Of a DNA stretch of 64,000 nucleotides, positions 45,357 to 56,073 are shown piece by piece. The first letter of the stretch is position 1, and every line of letters begins with the position of its first letter. Below the pieces are notes generated by a model. It ran no database searches, had not been told where the DNA came from, and saw only the letters and a list, made by a program, of their open reading frames with translations. The position numbers and the translations under genes were made by a program. This DNA comes from Paracoccaceae bacterium (lineage in GTDB: Bacteria; Pseudomonadota; Alphaproteobacteria; Rhodobacterales; Rhodobacteraceae), in the NCBI GenBank assembly GCA_003605175.1, contig QWDA01000003.1:132501-196500 (forward strand), read 5' to 3'.

Positions 45357-46373
45357 ATGCCGCGCTTTGAGTCTTTCGCCTCCATTCTGGCCCTGTCGGC
45401 CGCCCTGTCCGGGCAAGCCGCCGCCGAAGAGGTCAACATCTATTCCTCGCGCCACTACGACACCGACGAGCAGCTCTATGGCGAATTCACCGAGAAGACC
45501 GGGATCGTGGTGAACCGGATCGAGGGCGATGCCGACGAGCTCATCGCGCGGATGGTGGCCGAGGGGCAGAACAGCCCGGCCGATGTCTTCGTCGCGGTGG
45601 ACACGTCGCGGATGGAGCGCGCGAAGAATGCCGGTATCCTGCAGCCCGTCGAAAGCGCGGTCCTTGAGGAGCGTATCCCCGGCAAGTTGCAGGACGCCGA
45701 GAACGAATGGTTCGGCTTCTCGCAGCGTGCGCGGGTGATCTTCTATGACAAGGATCGCGTTGCCGAGCCGCCCCTGACCTATGCCGCGCTCGCCGACCCG
45801 GCCTACAAGGGGCTGGTCTGCATCCGCTCCTCGACCAATACCTACAACCAGACGCTCCTTGCCTCGATCATCGAGCACGAGGGCGCGGAGAAGGCCAAGG
45901 CCTGGGCGGCGGGCGTCGTCGCCAACATGGCGCGCGATCCGCAGGGCGGTGATACCGACCAGCTCAGGGGGCTCGTCTCGGGCGAATGCGGGATCGCGGT
46001 GTCGAACACCTATTATTTCGCGCGGGCGATTCGCACCGAGGTCGAGGGCGTCTCCTCAGATATCGACCGGATTGGCTGGGTGTTCCCGGACCAGGACGGC
46101 AACGGCGCGCATGTGAACCTTTCGGGCGCTGGCGTCGCCGCCCACGCGCCGCACCGGGAGGCCGCGGTGGCGTTCCTCGAATACCTCGCCTCCGATAGCG
46201 CGCAGGTCTATTTCTCGCACGGCAATGACGAGTACCCGGCGGTGGCAGGCGTGCCGCAGGCGGAGTCGGTGGAAAAGCTGGGGCCGTTCAAGGCCGACGA
46301 GGTCAGCCTTTCGGCGGTGGCGAAGAACATTCCGCAGGCACAGGAGATCTTCAACGAGGTCGGCTGGGAGTAA
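45357..46373 (+). CDS. Fe(3+) ABC transporter substrate-binding protein
   Basis: A 338-residue periplasmic binding protein of the FbpA/FutA type. Signal peptide SFASILALSAALSGQAAA, then EVNIYSSRHYDTDEQLYGEF, and the ferric-ligand region SNTYYFARA with paired tyrosines (also in SSTNTYNQTL). The inferred substrate is ferric iron. No permease or ATPase genes follow, so they must lie elsewhere. GAGAA precedes the ATG at 45357. Confidence 0.92.
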   Translation: MPRFESFASILALSAALSGQAAAEEVNIYSSRHYDTDEQLYGEFTEKTGIVVNRIEGDADELIARMVAEGQNSPADVFVAVDTSRMERAKNAGILQPVESAVLEERIPGKLQDAENEWFGFSQRARVIFYDKDRVAEPPLTYAALADPAYKGLVCIRSSTNTYNQTLLASIIEHEGAEKAKAWAAGVVANMARDPQGGDTDQLRGLVSGECGIAVSNTYYFARAIRTEVEGVSSDIDRIGWVFPDQDGNGAHVNLSGAGVAAHAPHREAAVAFLEYLASDSAQVYFSHGNDEYPAVAGVPQAESVEKLGPFKADEVSLSAVAKNIPQAQEIFNEVGWE

Positions 46374-46395
46374 GGATCGGCACGCGGCGCGGTCG

Positions 46396-47130
46396 TTACC
46401 GGGCAGGGACGACCGTGCCGACAAGCGGGCCGAGCGGGAAGCCGATATCGTGGCGGCCGAGATCGGGGGCGTAGAGCCGCGAGACCTTGCCGTCGATATA
46501 AAGCGCGTCGGGCGTGCCGAGCCCGTCGCGGAAAAGACGCGCGAAGCGGTGGAAGTTCACCGGCGCGTCGGAGATCGCGAAGATCACGGTGCCGTCGGAG
46601 CGGACGCCGACCCCGTTCCGGATATGGCGTGACGTGCCGTTCTCCAGAAAGCGCGGGTGGAGCGCGCCGCCCGTCACCAGCATCGGCCCCGATTGCGCGG
46701 CGTAGCGGCAGGCGGGGCGGGTGCGGTCGTAGTCGAGTGTTTCCAGCACCTTGGCCCAGCCCTCGCCGATGCAGAACACGCCGTTCGGCAGCATCCCGAA
46801 ATTGCCTGGGCCGGCAGAGGTGACGAGGCGTGAGAGCTCCCGGCCGTCTTCGATGTAGAGGCCGACGGGGCTCCGGTCCTGATGATACATCGCGCCGTTC
46901 ATGGCGAAGCCGAGCTTTTCGGCGTCGCGCGCCAGTGCGGCCTCGAGCCGGTCGAACGTGCCGAAAGCCTGGCCGTCGGGGGCGAGGTACCAGAGCCGCA
47001 GGGTTTCGGCGGCGGGGTCGACCTCGCAGACGGTGTAGGGCAGGTTCTCGAAGACGTCCGCGCGGCAGGTGGCGGCATCCGCGCTGGCGCTCCAGACGAG
47101 CGCGAGAGCGAGGCTAGTCGCTTTCCACAT
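46396..47130 (-). CDS. DUF2233 / phosphodiester glycosidase-family exported protein
   Basis: A 244-residue protein with signal peptide ([20 protein letters not shown]). The family core is visible: [54 protein letters not shown] and [14 protein letters not shown]. The fold is that of NAGPA-type phosphodiester glycosidases, which split GlcNAc phosphodiesters in mammals; bacterial members are mostly untested. The gene overlaps the 3' end of rbfA by 17 bases, so it is probably translated from the rbfA transcript. Confidence 0.85.
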   Translation of the reverse strand: MWKATSLALALVWSASADAATCRADVFENLPYTVCEVDPAAETLRLWYLAPDGQAFGTFDRLEAALARDAEKLGFAMNGAMYHQDRSPVGLYIEDGRELSRLVTSAGPGNFGMLPNGVFCIGEGWAKVLETLDYDRTRPACRYAAQSGPMLVTGGALHPRFLENGTSRHIRNGVGVRSDGTVIFAISDAPVNFHRFARLFRDGLGTPDALYIDGKVSRLYAPDLGRHDIGFPLGPLVGTVVPAR

Positions 47131-47512
47131 CGCGGCGCACGGTATCTTGCGAGAAGAGCCGGCGCGCCTCGTCCATCCGGTCGAAGGTGTCGTCGAGGAC
47201 GAAGCGCAGTTCGGGCGCGAACTTGAGCTCGAGCCCCTTGGCGACGGCGCGGCGGATCTCGGCGCGGTTGCGCTTGAGCGCGGCGAGCGCGGTGTCCGGC
47301 TCGCGGCCGCCGAGCGGCAGCAGATAGACCGTCGCGAGCTTGAGGTCGGGCGAGGCACGCACCTCGCTCACCGTGATCGAGATCGCGTTGAGGTCGGGGT
47401 CGTGGATGTCGCCGCGGGCCAGCACCTCGGAGAGCCGGCGCCGGATCAGTTCTCCGACGCGAAGCTGCCGTTGCGAGGGGCCGGAACCGGGTGTGGAGCG
47501 GGGCCTGGGCAT
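47114..47512 (-). CDS. rbfA: ribosome-binding factor A
   Basis: A 132-residue 30S maturation factor with the KH-type fold. Motifs: [20 protein letters not shown] at the start, [27 protein letters not shown], and [19 protein letters not shown] near the end. Usually it neighbours infB/truB; here it stands with the DUF2233 gene and is divergent from dapB. The ATG at 47512 is used. Confidence 0.94.
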   Translation of the reverse strand: MPRPRSTPGSGPSQRQLRVGELIRRRLSEVLARGDIHDPDLNAISITVSEVRASPDLKLATVYLLPLGGREPDTALAALKRNRAEIRRAVAKGLELKFAPELRFVLDDTFDRMDEARRLFSQDTVRRDVESD

Positions 47513-47611
47513 GGTTCCGATCTAGGCCAGCGCGCGGCGGGTCGCAAGCGGGGTTTGCGCTGCTGGCGCGGCGCGGTAAGGAGAGCGCCGGTAGCGGGAA
47601 GGACGCGAGCG

Positions 47612-48424
47612 ATGACGGAGAAGCCGGGGATCGTGGTGACGGGCGCTTCGGGGCGGATGGGGCAGATGCTGATCCGTACGGTACAGGAGAGCCCCGACGC
47701 GCGCCTGGTGGGCGCGGTGGTCCGGGCAGGGCACCATTGGCTCGGCCGCGATCTGGGCGAGGCGATGGGCGGCGCAACGCTGGGCTTGACGGTGACGGAC
47801 GATCCGCTTGAGCCTTTCGCGGCCGCGCAGGCGGTGCTGGATTTCACCTCGCCCGCCGCCTCGCTCGATTATGCGGCACTGGCGGCGCAGACACGCGCGG
47901 TGCATGTGATCGGGACGACAGGGTTTTCCGAGCCGCAACTGGCGGCGCTCGAGCCTGCATCGCGGCATGCAGTGATCGTGCAGGCGGGGAACATGAGCCT
48001 CGGAGTGAACCTCCTGACGATCCTGACGCGCAAGGTGGCCGAGGCGCTGGGCCCGGAATTCGACATCGAGATCGTCGAGATGCATCACCGGCACAAGGTC
48101 GATGCGCCTTCCGGCACGGCGCTGATGCTGGGCGAAGCTGCGGCGGAGGGGCGCGGAGTGGTGCTGGCCGCTGCGGCCGATCGCGGGCGCGACGGGATCA
48201 CCGGGGCGCGCGACGCCGGCGCCATCGGTTTCGCCGCGCTGCGCGGCGGGGACGTGGTAGGCGAGCATGACGTGATCTTCGCCGGCGCAGGCGAACGGCT
48301 GGTGCTGCGGCACGTGGCCACCGACCGGGCGATCTTCGCGCGCGGTGCGCTGCGGGCGGCGCTCTGGGGGCAGGGGCAGAAGCCCGGGCGCTACGACATG
48401 GTGGATGTTTTGGGGCTGCGCTGA
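47612..48424 (+). CDS. dapB: 4-hydroxy-tetrahydrodipicolinate reductase
   Basis: Lysine/diaminopimelate pathway. The 270-residue protein has the Rossmann loop [13 protein letters not shown] (8-20), the cofactor-side [11 protein letters not shown], and the signature [16 protein letters not shown] near 153-168 with the catalytic His and Lys. The start at 47612 puts the glycine loop at the N-terminus, as in the family. Confidence 0.96.
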   Translation: MTEKPGIVVTGASGRMGQMLIRTVQESPDARLVGAVVRAGHHWLGRDLGEAMGGATLGLTVTDDPLEPFAAAQAVLDFTSPAASLDYAALAAQTRAVHVIGTTGFSEPQLAALEPASRHAVIVQAGNMSLGVNLLTILTRKVAEALGPEFDIEIVEMHHRHKVDAPSGTALMLGEAAAEGRGVVLAAAADRGRDGITGARDAGAIGFAALRGGDVVGEHDVIFAGAGERLVLRHVATDRAIFARGALRAALWGQGQKPGRYDMVDVLGLR

Positions 48425-48484
48425 GAGCGGGGCACGGCGCAGAAGCCCTGGTTCAGGACTCTTGCGAGACGCAATCTCGGCGCC

Positions 48485-48676
48485 TCAGAAATCGACGGCG
48501 AGGCCCTTTTTCTCCCAGTCACCATAGCGGACGGGTTCCGGCCCGTCGCGGCCGCCGAGTTCGGGTGGCAGCTCTCGTGCCGTCGCCGCCTTGCGGCGCG
48601 CTTCCGCTTCTTCCAGTGCGCGCTGCGCTTCCGGGGGCAGGTCGGGTTTCTCGGGCGTGTCCACGGGCTCGGCCAT
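48485..48676 (-). CDS. DUF1674 protein (SDHAF4-like)
   Basis: A 63-residue protein ending in RYGDWEKKGLAVDF, the hallmark of DUF1674, the bacterial counterpart of succinate dehydrogenase assembly factor 4. The N-terminal half is charged and helical (QRALEEAEARRKAA). In eukaryotes the protein assists flavinylated SdhA; the same role here is by analogy. It converges on dapB and is divergent from rsmB. Confidence 0.86.
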   Translation of the reverse strand: MAEPVDTPEKPDLPPEAQRALEEAEARRKAATARELPPELGGRDGPEPVRYGDWEKKGLAVDF

Positions 48677-48737
48677 CCTTGTTCCGTCGCCTGCCTTGAT
48701 ATACGCCGCGCGGGGCCGGTCGCAAGGAAGGGATAAG

Positions 48738-50027
48738 ATGCAGGAGCCGCAGGGTCTCGATGCGCGCCGCGCGGCGCTCGACCTGATCGACCGGGTGACC
48801 TGCGCCGGGCGGCTTCTGAGCGAGCTGCGGCTGCCGCCGGGGCTGACGCCGGAGGCGCGGGCGCGGGCGGAGCGGCTGGCGGCCGACACCTTGCGCTGGG
48901 CGCAGCGGGCCGACCGGGTTCTGGGGCCGCATCTGCGGTTGAAGCCGCGGGTGCGGACCCATGGCGCCTTGCGGCTGGCACTCTGGGAGATGCTGGGCGA
49001 GGGCGCGCCGGCCCATGGCGTGGTGAATGCGGCGGTGGCGCTGGTGCGCGAGCGGGAGGAGACGCAAGGCCAGGCGGGGCTGGTGAACGCGATCCTCAGG
49101 AAGATCGCGGCGGCGCCGCCCGACTGGGACGCACTGCCGGTGCCGGAACTGCCGAAATGGCTGCGAAAGCCGATGGTGGCGGCCTGGGGCAAGCCGGCGG
49201 TCGCGGCGATGGAGGAGGCCCATGCGGCAGGCGCGCCTCTGGACCTGACGCCGGCGCGGGGCGCGCCCTTGGAACTGGCCGGGGCTTTGGGCGCGGACGT
49301 GCTGCCGACGGGGAGTTTGCGGCTGATGGTGCCGGGGCAGGTCTCGCAACTGCCGGGCTACGAGGCCGGGCAATGGTGGGTGCAGGACGCCGCCGCGGCC
49401 CTGCCGGCGCGGGCGCTGGGGGCTAAGGCCGGCGAGCGGGTGCTCGACCTTTGCGCGGCGCCGGGGGGCAAGACCTTGCAGCTGGCGGATGCGGGGGCGG
49501 ATGTGACCGCTCTCGACATTTCCGAGGCGCGGATGACACGGGTTTCGGAGAACCTGGCGCGCTGCGGGCTGGAGGCGGAGATCGTGGTCGCCGATGCGCT
49601 GGAGTGGGCGCCGGAGGCCCCGTTCGACGCGGTGCTTCTGGATGCGCCCTGCACCGCGACGGGCACGATCCGGCGGCATCCGGACCTGCCGCATGCCAAG
49701 GACGGCAGCGGGCTCAAGGACCTCACCGCGTTGCAGGCGAAGCTGATCGACCGGGCGCTGGAGTTGCTGGCGCCGGGCGGGCGGCTGGTGTTCTGCACCT
49801 GCTCGCTCCTGCCCGAGGAGGGCGAGGGGCAGGTGGCGCAGGCGCTGGCCCGGCATCCGGGGCTGGAGCTCGACCGCGACCTGCTGGCGCTGCCGGGGAT
49901 CGACCCGGCCTGGTTCGGTGCGGAGGGTCTTCGGCTCCGGCCGGATTACTGGCCGGAGCGGGGCGGGATGGACGGGTTCTTCGTGGCCGCCCTGCGAAAG
50001 CCCGCCAAGGAGGCAGGCAGCCGATGA
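48738..50027 (+). CDS. rsmB: 16S rRNA (cytosine-5) methyltransferase RsmB-like
   Basis: A 429-residue RNA methyltransferase of the NOL1/NOP2/Sun family. An N-terminal NusB-like helical domain (about 1-135) precedes the catalytic domain. AdoMet loop LDLCAAPGGKTLQLA, the DAPCTATGTIRRHPD motif with the release cysteine, and FCTCSLLPEEGE with the catalytic cysteine are present. AAGGGAT precedes the ATG. It starts the rsmB, heparinase-like, purH run seen in Rhodobacterales. Confidence 0.93.
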   Translation: MQEPQGLDARRAALDLIDRVTCAGRLLSELRLPPGLTPEARARAERLAADTLRWAQRADRVLGPHLRLKPRVRTHGALRLALWEMLGEGAPAHGVVNAAVALVREREETQGQAGLVNAILRKIAAAPPDWDALPVPELPKWLRKPMVAAWGKPAVAAMEEAHAAGAPLDLTPARGAPLELAGALGADVLPTGSLRLMVPGQVSQLPGYEAGQWWVQDAAAALPARALGAKAGERVLDLCAAPGGKTLQLADAGADVTALDISEARMTRVSENLARCGLEAEIVVADALEWAPEAPFDAVLLDAPCTATGTIRRHPDLPHAKDGSGLKDLTALQAKLIDRALELLAPGGRLVFCTCSLLPEEGEGQVAQALARHPGLELDRDLLALPGIDPAWFGAEGLRLRPDYWPERGGMDGFFVAALRKPAKEAGSR

Positions 50028-50106
50028 CAGCGGCGGTACAAGGGGTTACACTTCGACACCACAATGTGTGCCGGATCCACCGGTGCCGAGGCAGGATCTG
50101 AGACCC

Positions 50107-51858
50107 GTGTCAGAGACACATGACTGGAGTTCGCGCCGCTGGCGCGCCATGAACCGGATTCACGCGCGGGGAGCGGGGCTCGGCCGGCGCGCGAAGGCGT
50201 TCACCAGCCAGCCGGAACCGCGAACGATCGGCAGCTTCAACCGGGGGCGGCAGCTTTGCGCAGGGAATTTCCTGTTCGCGGGCTACCTCGTGGAGGCACC
50301 CGAGGCGGAGATCTGGGATTTGCCGATGCCCGACGAACCCTTCGAGATGGAGGTTCATGGCTTCGAATGGCTCGACGATCTGGCGGCGGTGGGCGATCTC
50401 GGCGCGCGGCACCGGGCGCAGCAATGGACCCATGAATGGGTGACCCGCTTCGGGCGCGGCGCGGGGCCCGGCTGGCATCCCGACCTGACCGGGCGGCGCC
50501 TGTTGCGCTGGCTGTGCCACGCGGTGCTGCTTCTGAACGGGGCCGAAACGAAGACCAGCGAGGCGTTCTTCAAGGCGCTATCGCGGCAGACGAATTTTCT
50601 CGCCCGGCGCTGGAAGGCGGCCGATCCGGGCCTACCGCGGTTCGAGGCGCTGGCCGGGCTGATCCAGGGCGCGTTGTCACTCGCCGGGATGGAGCGGCAT
50701 CTGGGGCGCGCGGTGAGGGCGATGGCGCGGGAATGCGCGGAGCGGATCGACGAGGAAGGCGGCATCCCCTCGCGCAATCCCGAGGAGCTTCTCGACGTCT
50801 TCGTGCTGCTGACCTGGACGGTGGATGCGCTGGCCGAGGCCGGTAAGACCCCGCCCGAACCCCTGGTGAGCGCGGTGCAGCGGATCGCGCCGACCCTGCG
50901 CACCCTGCGCCATGCCGATGGCGGGCTGGCGCGGTTCCATGGCGGCGGGCGCGGGCTCGACGGGCGGCTCGACCAGGCGCTGGCGGCCTCGGGCATACGG
51001 CACATGCGGCACAAGGGCCTGTCGATGGGATTTGCGCGGCTGAGCCACGGGCGCACGACGGCGATCATCGACGCCGCGCAGCCGCCGCACGATATCCATT
51101 CGCTGGACGGCCATGCCTCCACGCTGGCCTTCGAGCTGACGAGCGGGCGGCGGCCGGTCATCGTGAATTGCGGCTCGGGCAAGACCTTCGGCTCGAACTG
51201 GCGGCGGGCGGGCCGCGCGACGCCGTCGCATTCCACGCTGGCGATCGAGGGCTATTCCTCGTCGCGTCTGGGCGGGCAGGGCTTCATCGCCGGGCGCAAG
51301 ACCGAGCTCCTGCTCGACGGGCCGAAGGACGTGACCTGTTCGAAGCGCGACGACGATATCGCTGCGCTGGTGCTGAGCCATGACGGCTATCTGCGGACGC
51401 ATGGGCTGATCCATCACCGTCGGCTGGAGCTGGCCTCGGACGGGCGCAGCCTGATCGGCGACGATTCGCTTTCCGCCCTGACGCCCGATGCGGAGGCGAT
51501 CTTCGACAAGGTGTTCGAGCGGGCGGGGGGCACTGGCGTGCCCTTCGCGGTGCGGTTCCATCTGCATCCGGATGTGCAGGCGGCGCTCGACATGGGCGGG
51601 ACGGCGGTGTCGATGGCGCTGAAATCGGGCGAGATCTGGGTGTTTCGCCATGACGGCGCTGCCGAACTCACACTTGCGCCCTCGGTCTATCTGGAGCGCG
51701 GGCGGCTGTCGCCGCGCGCCACCAAGCAGGTTGTGCTGTCGTCGGTGGCGACCGGCTATGGCACTCGTATCGGCTGGACCTTGGCCAAGGCACAGGATAC
51801 CCCCGCGCATATCCGCGACCACGTGACCGAAGAGGACCTGGCCGCGAGCGACCGCTGA
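50107..51858 (+). CDS. heparinase II/III-family protein
   Basis: A 583-residue protein. The first half is a helical toroid ([33 protein letters not shown]), the second a beta domain with [25 protein letters not shown], the segment expected around the catalytic histidine. There is no signal peptide. In Rhodobacterales this protein adjoins rsmB and purH, and a role in cell-envelope or storage glycan turnover is guessed, not known. GTG at 50107 is chosen over ATG at 50149 because the extra [14 protein letters not shown] matches the amphipathic start I expect of relatives; either is possible. Confidence 0.85.
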   Translation: MSETHDWSSRRWRAMNRIHARGAGLGRRAKAFTSQPEPRTIGSFNRGRQLCAGNFLFAGYLVEAPEAEIWDLPMPDEPFEMEVHGFEWLDDLAAVGDLGARHRAQQWTHEWVTRFGRGAGPGWHPDLTGRRLLRWLCHAVLLLNGAETKTSEAFFKALSRQTNFLARRWKAADPGLPRFEALAGLIQGALSLAGMERHLGRAVRAMARECAERIDEEGGIPSRNPEELLDVFVLLTWTVDALAEAGKTPPEPLVSAVQRIAPTLRTLRHADGGLARFHGGGRGLDGRLDQALAASGIRHMRHKGLSMGFARLSHGRTTAIIDAAQPPHDIHSLDGHASTLAFELTSGRRPVIVNCGSGKTFGSNWRRAGRATPSHSTLAIEGYSSSRLGGQGFIAGRKTELLLDGPKDVTCSKRDDDIAALVLSHDGYLRTHGLIHHRRLELASDGRSLIGDDSLSALTPDAEAIFDKVFERAGGTGVPFAVRFHLHPDVQAALDMGGTAVSMALKSGEIWVFRHDGAAELTLAPSVYLERGRLSPRATKQVVLSSVATGYGTRIGWTLAKAQDTPAHIRDHVTEEDLAASDR

Positions 51859-51877
51859 CGACTGCCCCGGGGGTGAC

Positions 51878-53464
51878 ATGGCCGATCTCGTTGCGCTGAA
51901 ACGTGCGCTGATTTCCGTTTCCGACAAGTCCGGATTGGTGCCCTTCGCCGCGGCGCTGGCGGCGCGGGGCGTCGAGTTGGTCTCCACCGGCGGCACAGCT
52001 CAAGCGCTCCGCGAGGCCGGGCTGGCGGTGCGGGACGTCTCCGAGCTGACCGGCTTTCCGGAGATGATGGACGGGCGGGTGAAGACGCTGCATCCCAAGG
52101 TGCATGGCGGGCTTCTGGCGCTCCGCGACAATGCCGAGCATGCCGCCGCCATGATCGAGCACGATATCGCGGCGATCGATCTGCTGGTGGTCAATCTCTA
52201 TCCGTTCGAGGCGACCGTGGCGAAGGGCGCCGACTACGACACCTGCATCGAGAACATCGATATCGGCGGTCCGGCGATGATCCGGGCCGGCGCCAAGAAC
52301 CACGCCTTCACCACTGTGGTCACCGATACCGAGGATTACGATGCGGTGCTGGCCGAGTTGGAGGCGCAGGGCGGTGCGATCTCCTACGGATTCCGGCAGG
52401 GGATGGCGGCGAAGGCCTATGCCCGGACCGGGGCCTATGACGCGGCGGTCTCGTCCTGGATGGCGGCGGCGCTCGGCGAGGCGACGCCCAGGCGCCGGGC
52501 CTTTGCCGGTACGCTGGCGCAGGGGCTGCGCTATGGCGAGAACCCGCACCAGGCGGCAGCCTTCTATCGCGACGGCAGCACCCGGCCCGGGTTGGCGACG
52601 GCGGTGCAGCTTCAGGGCAAGGAACTCAGCTACAACAACATCAACGATACCGATGCGGCCTTCGAACTGGTGTCGGAATTCCTGCCCGCCGACGGTCCGG
52701 CCTGTGCGATCATCAAGCACGCCAATCCCTGCGGCGTGGCGCGCGGCGCAAGTGTGCTGGAGGCTTACAGGAAGGCCTATGATTGCGACCGGACATCGGC
52801 CTTCGGCGGGATCGTGGCGCTGAACCGGGCGCTTGACCGGGAGACGGCGGAGGAGATCTGCGAGATCTTCACCGAGGTGGTGATCGCGCCCGAGGCGGAT
52901 CCCGACGCGGTGGCGGTCTTCGCGGCGAAGAAGAACCTGCGGCTCCTGACCACCGGCGCGATGGCCGATCCGGCGGCGCCTGGCCTCGCGTTCCGGCAGG
53001 TCTCGGGCGGGTTCCTGGTGCAGGACCGCGACGCGGCGTTGATCGGTGCCGAGCTTCAGGTCGTCACCAAGCGCGCGCCGACCGAGGCGGAGATGGCGGA
53101 CCTGATGTTCGCCTGGACCGTGGCCAAGCACGTGAAGTCGAACGCCATCGTCTATGCCAAGGGTGGCGCGACGGTGGGGATCGGCGCCGGCCAGATGAGC
53201 CGGGTGGACTCGGCGCGGATCGCGGCGCGGAAGGCGGGCGACATGGCCGAGACCTTGGGTCTCGCCGAGGCGCCGACGAAAGGCTCGGCGGCGGCGTCGG
53301 ATGCGTTCTTTCCGTTCCCCGACGGGCTTCTGACGCTGGCCGAGGCGGGGGCGACCGTGGTGATCCAGCCCGGCGGCTCGATGCGCGACGACGAGGTGAT
53401 CGCGGCGGCGGACGAGGCCGGGCTCGCCATGTTGTTCACCGGGATGCGGCATTTCCGGCACTGA
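51878..53464 (+). CDS. purH: bifunctional AICAR transformylase/IMP cyclohydrolase
   Basis: The last two steps of IMP synthesis. The 528-residue protein has the MGS-like cyclohydrolase domain ([26 protein letters not shown]-like stretch around residue 65-75), then the transformylase domain with [24 protein letters not shown] and [10 protein letters not shown]. Length is normal. Spacing to the heparinase-like gene is 19 bases. Confidence 0.97.
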   Translation: MADLVALKRALISVSDKSGLVPFAAALAARGVELVSTGGTAQALREAGLAVRDVSELTGFPEMMDGRVKTLHPKVHGGLLALRDNAEHAAAMIEHDIAAIDLLVVNLYPFEATVAKGADYDTCIENIDIGGPAMIRAGAKNHAFTTVVTDTEDYDAVLAELEAQGGAISYGFRQGMAAKAYARTGAYDAAVSSWMAAALGEATPRRRAFAGTLAQGLRYGENPHQAAAFYRDGSTRPGLATAVQLQGKELSYNNINDTDAAFELVSEFLPADGPACAIIKHANPCGVARGASVLEAYRKAYDCDRTSAFGGIVALNRALDRETAEEICEIFTEVVIAPEADPDAVAVFAAKKNLRLLTTGAMADPAAPGLAFRQVSGGFLVQDRDAALIGAELQVVTKRAPTEAEMADLMFAWTVAKHVKSNAIVYAKGGATVGIGAGQMSRVDSARIAARKAGDMAETLGLAEAPTKGSAAASDAFFPFPDGLLTLAEAGATVVIQPGGSMRDDEVIAAADEAGLAMLFTGMRHFRH

Positions 53465-53584
53465 AGGCGCGCGCCTCACCTCCCTCCTGCTTCCGAAGCA
53501 GGCCGCAATGTCGAGGGGGAGGGATGGCGGCGACACCTGGAGTCCGCTATTCCTTGCGCGAGGCAGAACGGGATCGGGCAGAAC

Positions 53585-54076
53585 ATGCGAGTTATGGCAC
53601 TGGTGGCGCTGGCGGTTTTTTGCCTCGACCAGCTGTCAAAGGTCGTCATCGTGCACCTCATGGCACTGGACGACGTCAGATCCATCGACGTCTTGCCGCC
53701 TTATCTGAATTTTCGCATGGCCTGGAACCGGGGCATCAATTTCGGCCTGTTCTCATCCCATAGCGAGATCGTGCGCTGGGGCTTCGTGGTTCTGGCGCTG
53801 GCGATCGTCGGCTGGGTCATCTGGTGGGTGCGTCGCGAACCCGAGGGGCTCTGGTTGCGGATTTCGGCCGGTCTCCTCGTGGGCGGCGCGCTCGGCAATG
53901 TGATCGACCGGGTGATCTATGGCGCGGTGGCGGATTTTCTCAACATGTCCTGCTGCGGCTGGGAAAACCCCTCGTCGTTCAACGTGGCCGACATTGCGAT
54001 CTTCGCGGGCGCGCTCGGGCTGATCCTCTTCACCGGGCGGAGCGGAGCGCGTGACGCAGCGGACAAAAGCGGCTAG
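53585..54076 (+). CDS. lspA: lipoprotein signal peptidase
   Basis: An inner-membrane aspartic protease that cleaves prolipoproteins. The 163-residue protein has four membrane helices, with GNVIDRVIYGAVADFL and FNVADIAIFAG carrying the two catalytic aspartates (D117, D136). The start at 53585 is followed closely by LDQLSKVVI, a family block. Several predicted lipoproteins in this window would be its substrates. Confidence 0.95.
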   Translation: MRVMALVALAVFCLDQLSKVVIVHLMALDDVRSIDVLPPYLNFRMAWNRGINFGLFSSHSEIVRWGFVVLALAIVGWVIWWVRREPEGLWLRISAGLLVGGALGNVIDRVIYGAVADFLNMSCCGWENPSSFNVADIAIFAGALGLILFTGRSGARDAADKSG

Positions 54077-54101
54077 AAGGCGCGGGACAGCGGGAGGGCC
54101 A

Positions 54102-54620
54102 ATGACGGGCATGCAACGGGCAACGATCATACTGGGCTGCGCGCTGGCGCTGGCGGGCTGTGCCCGGGGAACCCCGGATCTCCTGGTGGTGCCCGCCAGC
54201 GACGGGCCAGACGAATTCGCGGTGCTGCCCTCGCGGCCGCTCGAGATGCCGGCCGACATGGCCGCGCTGCCGGCGCCCACGCCGGGCGGCACGAATCTCG
54301 CCGATGCGCGCCCCGAGGCCGATGCGGTGGCCGCGCTTGGCGGCAACGCGGCCGCGGCGAACCGGGGCGGCACCGATGGCGCGCTTGTCGCCTATGCCAC
54401 GCGGAACGGCGTATCGCCCGACATCCGTTCGGCGCTGGCCACCGAGGATCTGGCGTTCCGCAAGGCCAATGACGGGCGGGTGCTGGAGCGCGCCTTCAGC
54501 GTAAACCTCTATTTCGACGCCTATGAGAGCCAGTCGCTCGACCAGCACCGGGAGCTCGAACGATTCCGCAGGCTGGGCGTGGCGACGCCCGCGGCACCGC
54601 CGCCTCCGACGGAACAATAG
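54102..54620 (+). CDS. DUF3035 lipoprotein
   Basis: A 172-residue protein of the alphaproteobacterial DUF3035 family. The lipoprotein signal is ATIILGCALALAGC. The mature part has GTPDLLVVPASDGPDEFAVL and then RPLEMPADMAALPAPTPGG, the hallmark of the family. Function unknown; it always lies near lspA and M16 genes in this group. GGGAGGG precedes the ATG. Confidence 0.85.
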   Translation: MTGMQRATIILGCALALAGCARGTPDLLVVPASDGPDEFAVLPSRPLEMPADMAALPAPTPGGTNLADARPEADAVAALGGNAAAANRGGTDGALVAYATRNGVSPDIRSALATEDLAFRKANDGRVLERAFSVNLYFDAYESQSLDQHRELERFRRLGVATPAAPPPPTEQ

Positions 54621-54699
54621 CGATCACAAGAACTTGGGTGGGGTTGAACCGGCGCGGGAACGACGTACCTGTCGCCCAGAGCAGACGGAGAGACCGCCG

Positions 54700-56073
54700 A
54701 TGATCCGACGACGCGTTGCAGGCCTGGCCTGCGTGTTCGCCCTGGGTGCCGCCGCAACCATTCCCCTCCCGAGATCCGCCCAAGCCGCCGAAGTCACATC
54801 CTTCGCGCTGGAGAACGGGCTCGACGTGGTGGTTCTGGAAGATCACCGCGCTCCGGTGGTGGTGCAGATGGTCTGGTACCGGGTCGGTGCCGCCGACGAG
54901 GAGCCCGGCAAGTCGGGCCTCGCGCATTTCCTCGAACACCTGATGTTCAACGGGACCGAGACGGTGCCGGAAGGCGTCTTCTCCGACACGGTCGCGGCGA
55001 ATGGCGGGTCGGACAATGCGTTCACGTCGCAGGATTACACCGCCTATTTCCAGCGCGTCGCGGCCGACCGGCTTGACCTGATGATGGAGATGGAGGCGGA
55101 CCGGATGGTCAATCTCGTCATCGACCCGGAATCGGTGGACGCCGAGCGGCAGGTGGTGCTGGAAGAGCGCAACATGCGCACCGAGAACGACCCCGGTGCG
55201 CTCCTGGCCGAGCAGCGGGGTGCCGCACAGTACCTGAACCATCCCTACGGCATCCCGATCATCGGCTGGAAGCACGAGATCGAGGGCCTGACCCGCGACG
55301 ACGCGCTGGATTTCTACCGGCGGCACTACGCCCCCAACAACGCGACGCTGATCGTCGCGGGCGACGTGACGCCCGACGAGGTGCGTGCGTTGGCCGAGAA
55401 GCATTACGGGCCGATCCCGGCGAACCCGGAGATCACCGAACGGCACCGGGTGACCGAACCGCCGCAACTGGCCGAGCGGCGCATCGTGATGGAGGATCCG
55501 CGCGTTGCGCAGCCGGTGGTGATCCGCACCTATCTCGCGCCCGAGCGCGATCCAGGCGACCAGCGCGAAGCGGCGGCGCTGACGCTTCTGGCGCGGGTTC
55601 TGGGCGGGTCGGGGATCACCTCGGTTCTCGCGCAGAAGCTGCAGTTCGAGACGCAGGATTCGATCTATACCTCGGCCTTCTACGACGGCACCTCGCTCGA
55701 CGCGACGACGTTCGGCGTTGTCACGGTACCGCTGGAGGGCATGAGCCTGGCCGAGGGCGAGGCGGCGCTCGACAGGGCGCTCGCGGCGTTTCTCGAAGAA
55801 GGAATCGACGATGACCAGCTCGCCCGGATCAAGACGCAGCTTCGCGCCTCGCTGATCTATCGCGAAGACGATATCGACGGGCTGGCGAATTCCTACGGCA
55901 ATGCGCTGACTTCGGGGCTGACGCTCGAGGATATCGAGGCCTGGCCCGATCTGTTGGCCGATATCTCGGAGGACGAGATCATGGCGGCCGCGCGCAAGGT
56001 GATGGACCGGCGCCATGCGGTGACCGCCTGGCTGAGCGCGCCCCAGGGTGCCGAACCGGAGGTGATGCAATGA
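54700..56073 (+). CDS. M16-family zinc protease, catalytic subunit
   Basis: A 457-residue secreted protease (signal peptide up to about SAQAA). The inverted zinc motif HFLEH is at 76-80 and the third ligand lies in the LEERNMR region. The second M16 domain follows. It overlaps the next gene by 4 bases. The pair of an active and an inactive M16 subunit resembles pitrilysin-type heterodimers or the mitochondrial processing peptidase. Substrates are unknown. Confidence 0.93.
   Translation: MIRRRVAGLACVFALGAAATIPLPRSAQAAEVTSFALENGLDVVVLEDHRAPVVVQMVWYRVGAADEEPGKSGLAHFLEHLMFNGTETVPEGVFSDTVAANGGSDNAFTSQDYTAYFQRVAADRLDLMMEMEADRMVNLVIDPESVDAERQVVLEERNMRTENDPGALLAEQRGAAQYLNHPYGIPIIGWKHEIEGLTRDDALDFYRRHYAPNNATLIVAGDVTPDEVRALAEKHYGPIPANPEITERHRVTEPPQLAERRIVMEDPRVAQPVVIRTYLAPERDPGDQREAAALTLLARVLGGSGITSVLAQKLQFETQDSIYTSAFYDGTSLDATTFGVVTVPLEGMSLAEGEAALDRALAAFLEEGIDDDQLARIKTQLRASLIYREDDIDGLANSYGNALTSGLTLEDIEAWPDLLADISEDEIMAAARKVMDRRHAVTAWLSAPQGAEPEVMQ

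Noticed and set aside
53465-53584. Terminator between purH and lspA
   Set aside because: CTGCTTC-CGAAGCAG and AGGCGCGCGCCT palindromes exist but no T run follows either.
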